Numbered from the stretch's first letter, positions 50,891-62,800 are shown. The stretch: DNA of 64,000 nt from Nautilus pompilius (GCA_018389105.1 JACATO010000589.1:1414001-1478000); one strand, 5' to 3'. Notes: generated by a model not told the origin, from the sequence alone. Numbers and translations are program-made.

Positions 50891-53630
50891 GTCATCTATC
50901 ACGTAGAAAAGATACCAATAAGTACATGACAACAGTTGTGAAGAATTTGGATTTTATTCCTCTACTGCGTATATTCTCTACAGTACTAATTTCACTTATC
51001 CTCCTCTTGGGCTTCATACAACGTTTTCTGAAACATGATGTCGAACTTCAGTCTGCTGCACACAATAGCCTAAACTGGCTAAACCTTGACTTTTCTACTC
51101 TTCTCATGCGATCTGTATTCTTCAGGCGCCATATTATTTATCATAAATTCACCACACTATGATGATATCATTGCTTACGCTTTTACAGTCTTTCTGCATG
51201 TATGGCACTTTCTGATTGTTTACTTGACAACTAACCATATTATACTATATCCACACACGACTTTTCGACTTCACTATATAACCTTTCATTTTAAATATAA
51301 AATGCGATTATATCACGTGCTATTTGCATTTTATATGCAATTCTCCCTCTGTTTTCACAATTATTTTTAGTAGTGTAATTACAATGAAAAAATATGAAGC
51401 CTTAACTTGTGTTTGTCGTGTAATTATCAACGCGAGAATTTAATGTTTGGACGTCTTGTATAATATCCTTAAACAAATTTTCTGCTGTCAATTTGAATTT
51501 TTTAAAACAAATAAACGTAATATTATGTTTAGAGTCTCTCGTTGCAACATTATCGCTACCACGTGCGATCTTTTTAAAGGATGACACTTCTTAATTTCCT
51601 CTGTGATGGCAGCTTTAATTAGATCTAATAAAGTGAAACCGAAAATGATTAGATCGATAGAAAGGGAAGATGCACAAAAAAACGTCAGTCAATTGTTGGG
51701 ATAACCCTTAAATGTCAGATTCGTCCAGTAAGTCTCAACAATAGCTTATCTACACCGTCTATCGGCAGTGGAACATCGATAGCAGCTCCGGGCTAGCCGA
51801 CTTACCCCACCCCCTAATTCAGTCGGGTAGCATGTGCACTAACCACCCCAGTATAGCACAAAAATAATGAACAATATCAACGATTTTCTAAGAAAAACAG
51901 CTATTAAAAATATGAAATTTGCATGGCGATTGTTTTATTTTTACGAGTCATTATAAAACTTTCTAAAGGAAAACAAAATCTAAATAAAATAACTGTTCAA
52001 AATGTATCAAACATATGGCAAATTTAAGTTGTAAAATTACATTTAAAATTTCTCTTTTTTATATAATTCTGATTTGATTTTGGCTGAGAATAATATTCAT
52101 TAAAGATAAACAATAGGCAATGCATTTGTCTTTAACCTTTCAGTAATTATCGTGTTACTTCCCTCAATCAAGTTTCCTGTAGATTTTAGGTAAAGTGGAT
52201 ACATTAACCTTTATTGTATATTGTATATCAACACTGCGTTTTTAAGTTTGTTGCGCACATTGGAATTTTTTGCAGCTGCACAATAAAACGTTTTGGAAAT
52301 AGAAACTGGTGATGTCACTGACTGGGCATAACTCGTCAGCCATCTTTATTGCCATAATAAGAAAAGATGTGGCCGTCTGAAAACTTGTTTGCCTTGCCAC
52401 ACAATTTTGGTTTACAATTAACTACTGTAGACAGAATTTACTAATATTTTCAGTTGGATTTTTCCTGCAGCTGAATAAAAGTTACGCCTACTTCCAGAAG
52501 CTCTCTAAATGTAATTAAAAGCATTTACTAAAACTTACTAAAGATCACAATGTTAACCTTTAAATTTTTCTTTCAATACCAAATATTTATTAAACCTAAT
52601 TTTGTCCAAGGAAAATCAAATGAATTGCCAATTGTGCTAGTTGCGTTGCTGGTGGGTATATACAGACGTAATTACAAACTATTGACTACTTTTAATATCC
52701 ACTTTTCATTCGCTATCGAATCTTTTTTTTAAGCTGGGTGGGGGGAATACATAAATGGCAGACACAGTGAGACCAACATTACAAAAGGTATGAAAAGTAA
52801 TTTACTTGCTTTAAAATTCTTCAAGTTGGCCAAAAATGTTTAATTTAATTCCAAAAGCATAAACAATCGCTAAAACGTTTTAAAAATCAGTTTTCATTTA
52901 GAAGTGAATCCAAAGTTCAAGAAAAAAAAAATAAACAGTACTAAACATTCTGACCCGGTTTCGGTGAGTGTCGTATTTACATAACTTCAACAATGTTTCA
53001 TAGTTAATACCACAAGTGTACAAATACGCTGTGGTGGTTTAGTTTTTTTTCTTACATAAAAGCCTGGTAATAATCGGTTGTTTCGCTGAAGTATTTTGTT
53101 CGTATGATAGAAAAATGTTAAAATTCGATTGATTCACCGTCACTTAACACGCATGTCCTTCACGTTGAAACTTTTTACTACGGAAACACTTGGCAATGGG
53201 AAAATGTGTCAGCGACTACACTAAAGGACACAATTGCTATAAACATCGTGTACAGGAGGTCCTTCTAACGCAGCCATTAAAGCGCAAACAAGTAACGTGG
53301 TGGAAAGACTTCAGGTTCGGCACAGTGTTCTCACTTTTCTTTTATATTGATACTATCACAATAACATAAACTCAGTGTTCTCCAGCCAGTCTACGAAGCG
53401 TTTTAAATAAATAGTCATTCCTGGAGATTTTTTGATTGTTGCTTTCTTCATGTTAGGAAAAGAAAAATTCTTCTTTTACCAGTCTGTGGCTCAGAATCCA
53501 AAATCTCCATGTAAACATTATAATCGGGAGAGACGTACGTGCATCTTTCGCATAGGCTGTAAAATCAAGGTAACCCTTCTTTTTTTTTGTTTTTTGGAGT
53601 GGTGTTCGCGTCGTGTGGTTCGTGTAAGGT
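50891..53630. other. Intronic AT-rich DNA with a possible degenerate SINE head
   Basis: Frames at 50926-51162 and 51086-51370 (+) are hydrophobic and AT-rich without motifs. At about 51720-51860 (minus) GGGGTGGTTAGTGCACATGC resembles an A box, but no B box follows at the right distance. Confidence 0.3.
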
Positions 53631-53631
53631 T

Positions 53632-53650
53632 TGTGTGTGTGTGTGTGTGT
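53632..53650. repeat. (GT)n microsatellite
   Basis: A short run of GT dinucleotides at the left edge of a GC-rich block. Confidence 0.9.
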
Positions 53651-54060
53651 TGTGTGCGTGCGCATCTCCGGAGAGAATGGGGAGGGTAACGAGGCGAAAC
53701 CTCAGTGGATCGAAGTCCGCGTTGGAGACAAGCTGCGGTCAGGGCCGAAACCCTAAATGGAGGCGTTACGCCTCCATCTGTTGAGACCAGACAAGATCCG
53801 AGGTCTGACCCCAAAAGCCGAAATGTCCTGACGTTCCACGGGGCGGAGCGATTATCCCTATGGCGGAGATTCCACCCAGTGACCGCTTCCCCAGCCGAAA
53901 CCCTCAGGGAGGAAGCCTCGGCGTGCTCAGTCCCCGATACGGTCTGCGTTAGCGCCTAACCCTTCCCAGCCAGATGGTGGGCCCAGGGAAAAAATCGTCC
54001 CTCGCCTCCACCCTTGCGGGCAGAGGGCTTTACTAGCCTCTTAGTTGGCGTTCGGATAGC
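53651..54060. other. GC-rich block with small hairpins, unclassified
   Basis: About 400 bases that are far more GC- and CpG-rich than anything nearby. The motif GCCGAAACCCT occurs twice (near 53744 and 53892), and variants GGCGAAACCTC and GCCGAAATG occur too. Several are bracketed by short complements (GAGG..CCTC, AGGG..CCCT). A perfect 8-bp stem TGGAGGCG-TTA-CGCCTCCA lies at 53758-53776. Multiple frames are open because stops are rare in GC-rich DNA. It may be a retroelement 5' region with structured RNA, an unknown GC-rich SINE or a CpG islet. I see no reverse transcriptase. Confidence 0.4.
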
Positions 54061-54989
54061 AACAGTAATAAAAATGAGTTTTGACCGGTGATGTATTCAA
54101 TTCCTAAGTTACAAGAAAAAGCAACTTGCATTATTTTCACGAAATATCCCTATTCACTTACCTGTATAAAAGCTAAAACAGAGGCAGGTGAGGCCAGAAG
54201 CATTATTTTAACTGTAAGGTGCTGTGGGCGTTGACGAAACTAATCTAGAACTAGTGTGAAACGTTTGAGATGTGCGTCAGCGGTATTCGGCCCAGGACTG
54301 ACTTTGTGTGCTTTGCAAAGTAGGATAGCAATTGTTAATATTTTTAAGGTAAATCATGATTAAAAAAAATTTCTTCTACTGATCATAGCATTCAAGTCTC
54401 TGAGTTTTCTTCTTTTATATTAGAAACATGACGCACACGATAATATGTTCAAACCAAGTCAGACAAATACTGTTAGATTTGAATGCAACCAAACAGACCG
54501 TTAATATTTCTGGCAAAATAACTGATTATAATAGCCGTTTTATACAGTATTGATTTGATAAATATCTAACTCTCATTGTATGGAAAGAAACTTACAAAAA
54601 CGTAATCGGAAAGAATCTTTAAAAGAACAAACTGCCCCAGTGACAAGTGATTGGATCATTAACTTCTTTACACTCGAAGGAGACCAGGCAACATTTGGGT
54701 CATGGCTCCCAAGTATTCGCTGCTGGTTTTTGCTAATCTGATTCAAATGCAGATTTTATTATAGATGATGTCTTTGCCTATTTATAGTGTTCTTAAGAGA
54801 TCAAATGCTTAATTAGAAATATTTTTTTTTGAATTTATTCTTTTACATTCCTTTTGTACCAAACCCAAGTGTATTGTCTTTAGGATATGCTCCTATTTTT
54901 TGAGAAATATACTGATCTTCCTTTTTCCTAATCTAAGCTTAACATATTATTCAATGATTTAAAAAGTTTTTTTTCCAACTTCTACAGCT
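54061..54989. other. AT-rich intronic DNA
   Basis: Nothing recognisable. Confidence 0.4.
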
Positions 54990-55770
54990 AGAATCGAACA
55001 TTTAGATGTGTTGATTCAGGTCTTTAAAAAAATTAGCATACTTTTGTGTCATATTCACGATGTTGTGTTTTCCCATCATTAAGTCGAATAGCAGGATAAG
55101 GTCAATGAGAAAGCAGGCTTTCACTTCTTCTAAACTGAGAACTACGTTTGAGCGCTTTCTTGATAATCGAATTACCTCAGGGCAACTTCCTGTGCTTTTC
55201 CAAGTCTGATACATCTTCCAAATCTCTTGTTTGGTTCAGTAACCCTGTAAATGAAGTAATTCACTTTACACCTGTACTCTAATGCTCATGGCATCATGTA
55301 CACAGTAGCATGACTGTCAAGGCCCCGGTTTTGTCTTTTTGTGTATTTACCCAAAGCTAAAGAAACATTGTATGACGACAAAATATGATCTTGTGACTGT
55401 CTTTCTCCACATAGAAGAGACATTTCATCTGCTATTAACACTGAACGAGGTTTACTTGTGCTGGAATCAGATCGTAGGTAACTCTAATAAAGTTACTAAG
55501 TCGTATAGGGACTAGATGTCATTCCATATCAAAAATTTGTGGAAAGATTTCTTCCATGTTGTCCAACGGTTTTGTTTGGGTTGTTACACAATCTTTTAGA
55601 GGCGCATGTTACTTTAATTTTGCCTAATCCCATGAATGACTTTCTCTCTTTGCTCTTGGATAATCTTTTGATCGTGGCTTATTAGTTTCACCATATCCAA
55701 ATCCTCCTCTACTGGTTTGAAAGTGTCCTATCCCCTTCTTTCAGCAACAGTGATTGCTTCGATCTTTCTA
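54990..55770 (-). pseudogene. Unrecognised decayed coding relic
   Basis: Consecutive minus-strand segments read as protein with several frame changes. About 55740-55630 reads DTFKPVEEDLDMVKLISHDQ then KIIQEQREKVIHGI. About 55480-55290 reads SDSSTSKPRSVLIADEMSLL, CGERQSQDHILSSYNVSLAL, GKYTKRQNRGLD and YMMP before a TGA, then resumes as ALEYRCKVNYFIYRVTEPNK. About 55214-55002 reads MYQTWKSTGSCPEVIRLSRK and then FLIDLILLFD. Codon content is better than in the flanks. The mix of open segments, stops and shifts looks like an old transposon or retro-copied gene, but I recognise no family. Confidence 0.3.
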
Positions 55771-56791
55771 TAGCTGTACACATCTTACATCTAAGACCAG
55801 TTCTAAGGTTACAACTGTTTTACATTGGCAAGGATAAACAAATCACTTGTTTTGTTTAATTTTCCTTTGCTCTCTGTTGAATAGAACTATAAGTAAAGGG
55901 CCTCATCTGGTCACAACAAAAGCCACATTTGTCTGTACACTAGGTATTGTAATATTATTGTTCCATAAAATGAATGTACAATAAAAAATGTAATGGCCGA
56001 AAATATTTTAGTATTTCTGGTTCTCAAAAATGTATCTAACTTAAATTGCAACACAAATTAAAGTTTCATTTTTATTAAAATTGGGAAATTAAGCGTTGTT
56101 TTGATATTCATATGATCCGTGTGCTAAACATCTTTTACATAAGGATTTTTGCTAGGGGTGGGATAATGAAACAGTACATTTCAATAAATGCTCACCTCAC
56201 AACATTGATTTCATTTAAATATTATTTCTTTAAAAGGCATAAATACAAAAATCAGAACAACAACAAATGATTAAAAAATTTTATTAATCGTGGAATAATT
56301 ACAATTGAGTAACTATAAAATCGGAATTATTTAGGATGATGCAATAATAGTGCTGGGGTTAGGCCATTAAAAAGGGCATCTTTCTGTACTTTTCTCAAAA
56401 CAAATTTCGCTTTTAAAAGGAAGATTCTCCTTTATTTAAAGGAACAGATGACCATTCTAACAGAAACTATTACTGCAGTTAGAATAAATTCGTTCGCTAA
56501 ATTTTATTAACAAGCTGCCTTACTATACTTCTACACAACACAAATTTGGTAACTGATTTTACTTTTCTTTTTATTACCATTCGAACATTTTCAGGCAACA
56601 TCACAGTTTTCGATTTTACAAAAACGCCACAAACGGCTTCGTGTTAGTCTCATCTCTGAACAACCGCTGGTGTCCAAAATGGTCTAATAAATGGCGTCTC
56701 TATTGGTTCAAATCTCGCTTTAGAAAAGCTCAAAACACGCAGTGATGGCTTTCAAAGTATCGATATAAAAAAATGTAATTATTTTTGTGTA
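55771..56791. other. AT-rich intronic DNA
   Basis: No gene recognised. Near 56680-56710 AATGGCGTC and ATTGGTT (YY1-like and reverse CCAAT-like) lie close together. Confidence 0.35.
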
Positions 56792-58046
56792 TTACGTCGT
56801 TATAAACGTTCTGTTGGTTTTTATATTATGTTAATTTGAGGTTTATTTTAGCATACTTGTGATGGTGTATATAGATAAGTTATATATCGTTTTGTAGTAT
56901 CTGCTTTCTCATACATTATGCTAACTTATCTTTTAAAAAATCATAAAATGGATATTTGTTTCAGGGTTCTGAATGAAGCGTGGATAGAAAAGTCTTTCGT
57001 GTAATTTTGCTTCACGAGTTCAAACCAGGCCACAAAGTGAGCGAGGAAACTCGTAACGTTAAGAAAGCATGGGGCGAGTACACAGCAAATGAGCGCACAG
57101 TACAAGGATGGTTTGGAAAGTTTCGATCAGGAGATGTGAGCCTCGAAGTTAAGAACGTATCGGACGTCCTTCCAGCTGTGAGGACGACCGTCTTAAAGCT
57201 CCATTTGAAGCCGATCCAAGAAAAACTGCGAGAAATTGCTGGAGAACCTGACGAAAGCATTGCAAATGTTTCTCGGCATCTTCACGCAATCGGCAAAGTG
57301 AAAATAGCTTGACAAGTGGGTGCTTGAGGAGTTTGATGAACAACAACGAAATCGACGATTGGAGATCTGCTCTTCGTTTGTAATAAGTAACAAAAACGAT
57401 CCATTTCTTGACCGAATTACGTGTGATGAAAAATGGATCCTTTACGACAATCGCAAACGTTAAGCGCAGTGGCTCAAAAGAGACAAGGGGCCTAACCACA
57501 GTCTAAAACCCAGTCTCCAGTCAAAGAAGGCCATGGTCACTGTCTGGTAGACTGAAACTGGTGTTATCCACTATAACGTCTCGCAACCTGGCGAAACAAT
57601 TACAGCTGAAAGGTACTGTTGTGAATTAAATGTTGTTCATCAGAAACTCTCCAAACAACAAAGAGGCCCAATCCTGCTCCACGACAGCGCTCTCCTTGTT
57701 CCAAAGGTGACTATTCAGAAACTGAACACTTTGAATTACGAAGTTCTCCCTCATCCAGCCTATTCGCCAGACCTTTTTCCCCACAGACCACCACCTTTTC
57801 AAATACCTCGACAGCTTCCTCCGTATGAAATCCTTCTCCAACCAAACAGCAATTGAAACTGCTTTCCAACAGTTTATCGACTCCAGAAATCCAGACTTTT
57901 TTTTACAAAATGATATAAATGTACTCATTGACGTAAGTGTCTGATTGTAATGGAACTTACTTTGATTAATAAACTTCACGTTCAGCAACGATATGAAGTC
58001 TCACTGTTGCCTTAAGAGAACCAATAAATGGTATGTAACCACCTAA
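56792..58046 (+). mobile_element. Full-length but inactive mariner transposon, copy B
   Basis: A 1,255-bp element flanked by TA (56790-56791 and 58047-58048). The left terminus TTACGTCGTTATAAACG pairs imperfectly with the inverted right terminus TTAGGTGGTTACATACC (58030-58046). The paired-type DNA-binding domain is well kept at 56980-57312: VILLHEFKPGHKVSEETRN, NERTVQGWFGKFRSGDVSLE and ANVSRHLHAIGKVK, then a TGA. Further on come TCDEKWILYDNRKR with the first catalytic Asp (near 57420) and then a stop, VTVW and TITAERYC, ILLHDSA with the second Asp, and SPDLFP followed one frame over by TDHHLFKYLD with the third Asp position. AIETAFQQFIDSRNPDFF is the C-terminal part. Stops and shifts inactivate it. 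It is the same family and nearly the same length as the copy at 9464-10719, with better N-terminal and catalytic-block preservation. Confidence 0.92.
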
Positions 58047-58429
58047 TAAAAGGTGATTAGTAATATTCGTTTTCAAAAGGGATCATAAATGATACCAATA
58101 TGGGTCAGAACTGTGACGTCAGCGTTGTTCATTAAGTGAGAATGCCAAACAAATTAGTTATATTCAAAGATTAGTAAATCTAAACGATGTACCACTAAGG
58201 TCATTAATGTTTTATAGCTGCTAAATGCGAAGTTATCTAGAAACAGCAATATTTCAAAAAATTGTTCACCAATATTAATTAAAATTTAATAGAGATTTAC
58301 TGCAATGGGTAAAGTTATCGTACAGCGCTAAATCAAACTTTAAAAGCGAAATAAAGATTAACTCGCGATGAATAAAGAGAAACAGAAAATGTGAAAAGAG
58401 GGTGGATGCAAAATTGTCAAGTACATTGG
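58047..58429. other. Short AT-rich stretch after the mariner
   Basis: Contains one perfect CRE palindrome TGACGTCA at 58114-58121. Nothing else was recognised. Confidence 0.4.
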
Positions 58430-59175
58430 TTTCAGATGGGCAGTGAAGCAACTAGCAAAATCTAGCAGAGATTGGGTGACTGAAGTTATACGCCGCCAGA
58501 TGATGGTGAAGCCTTGGACTGCAACAGAGCTTGGCCTCCTGTCAGATGGCGCGCCGGCTCTAACATGTCTTCTGATGAACTAAGCCGACCCCAGTAGCGT
58601 CACAAGTATTCCAGAAGCTCAGTGAAAGCCGCATTTTATCCAAGGACTCGGTGCGACGTTTACCACCATTGGTCGCTATCGAGTGGTGGCGATAGCAGTA
58701 ACTCCCCCCCCCCGGATGGGTCGTCCCACTGCCTCCTTTCTCTTTTCCTGCTGTCGGAATTCAGAACCAAATTTCCGCCTGTCTTTCTATCAGCGACTTT
58801 CAAAATTTTAAAACCCCGATTAAATAGTTTTCCTTATTTTAGCCCGACTTCTATTATTTTAGAGACACTTACATGACTGTGGGTCTAACCCCTTCCTCCA
58901 AACTTAAAATGAGAGAAAAAATATATGGTTTTTCATTTTGTTTTCTTATTTTTTTCAAAATCTTTCGGTTGAATTGGCTTGTATTTTTTTTTTCTTATAA
59001 GAGTGCGAATAAGTCGAAACAACAAGGTCTCCCCCGCCAAACCGCGCCAAGAAGGTTTGGAGATGATCCTGTGCCTCGCGTCCGTGCTAGGAATTCCGGG
59101 AAGCAATTACGAAGAATTAGATGAAAGTTAAGGGCCAAATATCTTTGCGCTGGCGGCCAATTACTGCGCAGGTAA
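58430..59175. other. GC-richer block of unknown nature
   Basis: Less AT-rich than its flanks. It holds a partial CTCF-like CTGTCAGATGGCGC (58539-58552), an inverted repeat GCTATCG..CGATAGC (58675-58681 with 58690-58696), a run of ten C residues (58704-58713) and CTGGCGGCCAATTACTGCGC (near 59150). Several frames are open on both strands with no recognisable domain. It could be a degraded retroelement or a regulatory region. Confidence 0.3.
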
Positions 59176-59966
59176 AAGCTCTGAGTCAATATTCGTCTTG
59201 TTAAATCGGAGTTTATTACTAACAAAGAATAAATAAAGCATTAAAACTCCACATATAAATTAAGCGAGTGGTCACGTTCTGTCAATGGTTTGGTGAATAA
59301 AATTGTCTTTAGTAAGAAGGAACGTGTGGCAGTCTATTGTTTCTTTTATATCTTAACCATGGAAGTTGCAAGCATCGTTTTTTAATGAAGCCGCAGCGAA
59401 AAGAGGAGAGGGATAACTTATGTAGATATCGTTGATTGTGTAGTCAGTTTATAAAGAAAACAACTCTAAGCCATTAATTCTAGGTGTTGGGCTGTTGCAT
59501 CTACGCGTTCCCAAACTTAAATATTCCTGACTATAACACGAATTAAAAGCTTTGCTTTATACGCCATATTTTTCCCCTTTTCGGTAATAGAGCAGTAAAA
59601 CCCTTGAAACTTGTACTGTGGCAATGAGAGAATGAAAACATCCGCTCGTTAAATTAGCGAAAGGTCTGTAAAGTAGGAAGAAAACTTTCCGGGTAAGAAA
59701 CACGGAGCTGACTCTTTCGCTGTCGATACAATCACCTGAAAAACGCTTAAGAGGAATGAGTCAGTTCGGCGAAACTATCACAGAAATCAGTAGGAAAGTT
59801 TGCAAATCATAGGCAGATGTTGTCATTTCAGAGTAGAGCCGGAACATGTAGTTTTACATCGCTTTATAATTTTTCTTTAAAATACGGTATAATGAGTACG
59901 AGAAATACAGGTAAAGGAGGGTGGGGTTGAAAAATATCGCGCGTTCATCACCACGTCGCTCGACGT
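59176..59966. other. Intronic DNA
   Basis: No gene or known repeat was recognised. Confidence 0.4.
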
Positions 59967-60208
59967 TCACTCTAGTCCCTGAGTGACGTAACTTCCGATG
60001 AAAGCGGGGCTCCATTCAAGTCGATATGTCGTATTTCTATCTCCTCCTGTGGGACTCGAATATTCGTCATGTCCTTCCTGGTGAGGTGGCTTCTCATTTG
60101 TTGTATCGCTGACGGGTGGGGGCAATGATTCGACTTTACAACTCTGGGGTTGGGGAAGTCTACACGTGTGGCTACGATTATTTCCTCTCCACAATATCGA
60201 TTTGTCAT
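59967..60208 (-). CDS. Coding-looking segment open in two minus-strand frames
   Basis: Two overlapping minus-strand frames are open for more than 70 codons and both look protein-like. One reads SCKVESLPPPVSDTTNEKPP, then HQEGHDEYSSPTGGDRNTTY and SPAFIGSYVTQGLE before a stop. The other reads VVKSNHCPHPSAIQQMRSHL, then MTNIRVPQEEIEIRHIDLNG and APLSSEVTSLRD before a stop. The composition resembles a disordered cytoplasmic tail. CTTCCCCAACCCCAG near 60150 (minus) could be an acceptor just before the segment. Base content is clearly higher in GC than the flanks. It may be the last exon of a minus-strand gene nested in the receptor intron, perhaps with 61330-61695. No domain is recognised. Confidence 0.3.
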
Positions 60209-61329
60209 ACATCCAGAAAAGAAAAGTGTTTAAATCCCAGAAATTTGGATTTCTCTTGTGACTATGTCTATTTTTTCCATTGATAATAATAGTCACTGTT
60301 ATTCGACCAGTTTTTAATTAATAACTTTGAAAAGATACAAAAAGCAATCCATTATGATTTATATGAACACTGGTTAGAGTTCCTAATTAAATTTGCATCT
60401 TCCGGCATCAGATAATTACTGTTTTCTTAGCCAGTGTGTCATGTTCTATTTAGTACAGCTGCATCTGCAAATATTAATTTTAAAGCAAATAAAATAGTTG
60501 TTTTTGTTACTTTATTACATCTAATAATTATAAGTATTAAAAATTGTAATTGCTTACGCATTGTGGACTTTTTCATTAAGGATACCGTACACGGTGTAGC
60601 CAAAAAAAATTTCTTTCTTTTGTTTTTCAGATATAATCTAGTAAAAAGGATTATAAGGAAACTTTCATGTTCCAGTAAATTTAATTACCTTTCCTAGAAT
60701 GCTCGTTGGGGCAGTAAATGCTTATTTGAATTTTAATAAAGGTATCCCGAATCTGCAATGAATGCATTCCGGTATTTTAAATGCAAATGACATTTGAGCA
60801 TTATAAAAGGCAAACAGGGTTAATTATGTACGTGGATGAATTAACAATTAAAATCATTGCTCTGTATTTTTTCTAAAAATTAGTCTTATAAAATTATCAG
60901 TAATATTTTTTTCAGGTGAAATGCTTTAAAGAGCGAGTTCTTTTTTAAAAAAAAAAAAACACCTGATAAATTGAAATTTAATATTTGCTGCAGTGCGTCT
61001 TCTTGAGAGTTAATCTTTTCTGGATGCGTTGCTATGGTAACTTATTTCTAAATTAAACCGATGATTTATCAATACGACAAAATGTACAATAATAATAATA
61101 TGCCACTTCGTACATCGATTTTGAATTATTCTTCTGTGCTAAAAGAGCAGCGACCACTTCGGTGAAATCATGGTGAGTTTTCATTTATTTGCATTTTTTT
61201 TCCCCGATCTTTTCCCGCAGCTGACAGGGGTAGATTTACTGTCGTCCCCCCTCCCACACACACACACACACGCACGTGAAGAAGAGAACAGACTTTCGGA
61301 GAGGTCCAGGGAGCCCTCCTGGGCACTTT
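60209..61329. other. AT-rich DNA between two coding-looking segments
   Basis: An 87-codon frame at 60434-60697 (+) is AT-rich and without motifs. A pyrimidine- and GC-rich patch lies at 61200-61330. Confidence 0.35.
61255..61271. repeat. (CA)n microsatellite
   Basis: A short run of CA dinucleotides. Confidence 0.85.
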
Positions 61330-61695
61330 CTAGCTAGCCGTAATTTCCGGTGTACGATTCCCGATACACGCTAAAGGCTCAACTTGGACGATTCCAGTGA
61401 GTTTGACAGAATTTCCGGTGTCTGTCGGATAGTGTAAAACGAGGCCAGGGTTATTATACGGTCTGGAATTTTTTTCCACAAATTTTGCTTTTGTATTCAA
61501 ATTAATCAGAATGAAATACCGCAAATCGACACACGGCTCGTTACAGTTACTGTTCTCTGCTGGTTGAACAGCGTCGACACTATAAGAGCAACTCAAATTG
61601 CTTGTAACATTTATTTTAATGATAATTATCCCCTGTTTTATAATTATTATGTGGCGTTTGAAATTGAGATTTTCTTCAAATCGTATATTTTTCAA
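61330..61695 (-). CDS. Candidate exon of an extracellular-type protein
   Basis: An open minus-strand frame of 121 codons. The first 30 residues are AT-rich and probably intronic. From about residue 31 the translation looks real: NVTSNLSCSYSVDAVQPAEN, then SNCNEPCVDLRYFILINLNT, KAKFVEKNSRPYNNPGLVLH, YPTDTGNSVKLTGIVQVEPL and ACIGNRTPEITAS, then TAG. It has N-glycosylation sequons (NVT, NLS, NRT) and four cysteines, as in an extracellular domain. No clear consensus donor precedes the stop, so it would be a last exon. I recognise no family. It may form a minus-strand gene with the segment at 59967-60208, or be a separate relic. Confidence 0.33.
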   Translation of the reverse strand: MKNIRFEENLNFKRHIIIIKQGIIIIKINVTSNLSCSYSVDAVQPAENSNCNEPCVDLRYFILINLNTKAKFVEKNSRPYNNPGLVLHYPTDTGNSVKLTGIVQVEPLACIGNRTPEITAS

Positions 61696-62440
61696 ACTGA
61701 AAACGAATTCTCCCTAATCCAATCCAATTCTGAGAGTCACCACGAGTCTCGATATAAAACCCGAGAAAGCGTCATTGAAAGTGTTTAAAATATATCATCA
61801 AAAGAAAGACTCTAGCATTGAAAAAAGTCTCTTTTTGTTTGTTCTGTATTTAATATCAATAAACTGTCTGTACACGTTATTTATTTAATAGTGTTAATAA
61901 TAGATGCAATATTTTTTTCCCCCTCTGTCTGAGAGTGTATGCGATCACGTGATGCCGTTCGCGGGAATGACGGTATTTACGTCATTATACCAGAATTAAA
62001 ATTACAACGACACGGCTATTCATCAAGTATATATATAATAAGTAATTATATTTAACCGTTTTGCTAGTTTTATTTTTTTTTCTTTCACTGTAATCTTATA
62101 GGTAGATTATTCGGTGCGGAAGGTGGCCGGCTGACTTATTACGTTCGTGTGAATGTTTTGTGCGAACTTTCGACAACCCCCTGCTAAAAGTGGAAAGCAT
62201 ACCGCGGTTTATTTACTGAAAATGCGAGTTAATACATTCCTGGCACCAACTATCAGCATACCTTTTATTTTTTTGCTTCTTCCGGGATAGGGGGTAGAGT
62301 TCTGGTTACGATACCGCTCGAACTCATCTTAGACGACTTACAGGAATTCTATAAGTTACCAAAACCTATTCATTGCTCCGTTGTCTTTCTCTCTGTCGAC
62401 TTACACATTAAAGTCCGAAATAAAGACCGGCTGGTTATAT
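61696..62440. other. Intronic DNA
   Basis: AT-rich for the most part. No gene was recognised. Confidence 0.4.
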
Positions 62441-62800
62441 GCAGGAACTGGCTCAAGAGGGCAGCCGCAGAGGAGTGTAGCGTGCTAAAGCCGGGTTGTT
62501 CTTCCAGAAGCGCTGGCTCGTGACTCCTCCAGCGAAGTGCGTTAGGTTCCCTGCGTGGGCACACACCAAAGATGTGACATCACCAAACGGTTCTATGCGA
62601 ATGCGAATTAACCAGAAAATGGTACACGGTTTGTCTGTGACACAGGGCGGAGACATTATGTCGGTAAGAACTCTGGGATAAAAATACCGCACTGAATATT
62701 CGAGCGGGGCCGCTCAATCAGTTCAATCAAACTAGACAGAACCTGACACAATAACCCCTCACCCCTCCCTTTTCCAGGGTCTGGTCCCTAAATGTCCTTA
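62441..62800. other. GC-richer block with overlapping open frames
   Basis: Minus-strand frames at 62370-62564 and 62453-62692 and a plus-strand frame at 62496-62681 overlap. The minus frame reads SPPCVTDKPCTIFWLIRIRI then AHAGNLTHFAGGVTSQRFWK. On the plus strand GACATTATGTCG|GTAAGA (near 62660) resembles a donor. With three frames open and no domain, this may be an unclassified repeat as easily as an exon. Confidence 0.25.

Noticed and set aside
51720..51860. A-box-like GGTTAGTGCACATGC on the minus strand
   Set aside because: No B box at a tRNA-like distance and no shared SINE body, so it is not called as a SINE.
57149..57499. Minus-strand frames of 82-116 codons across mariner copy B
   Set aside because: Antisense shadows of the transposase.
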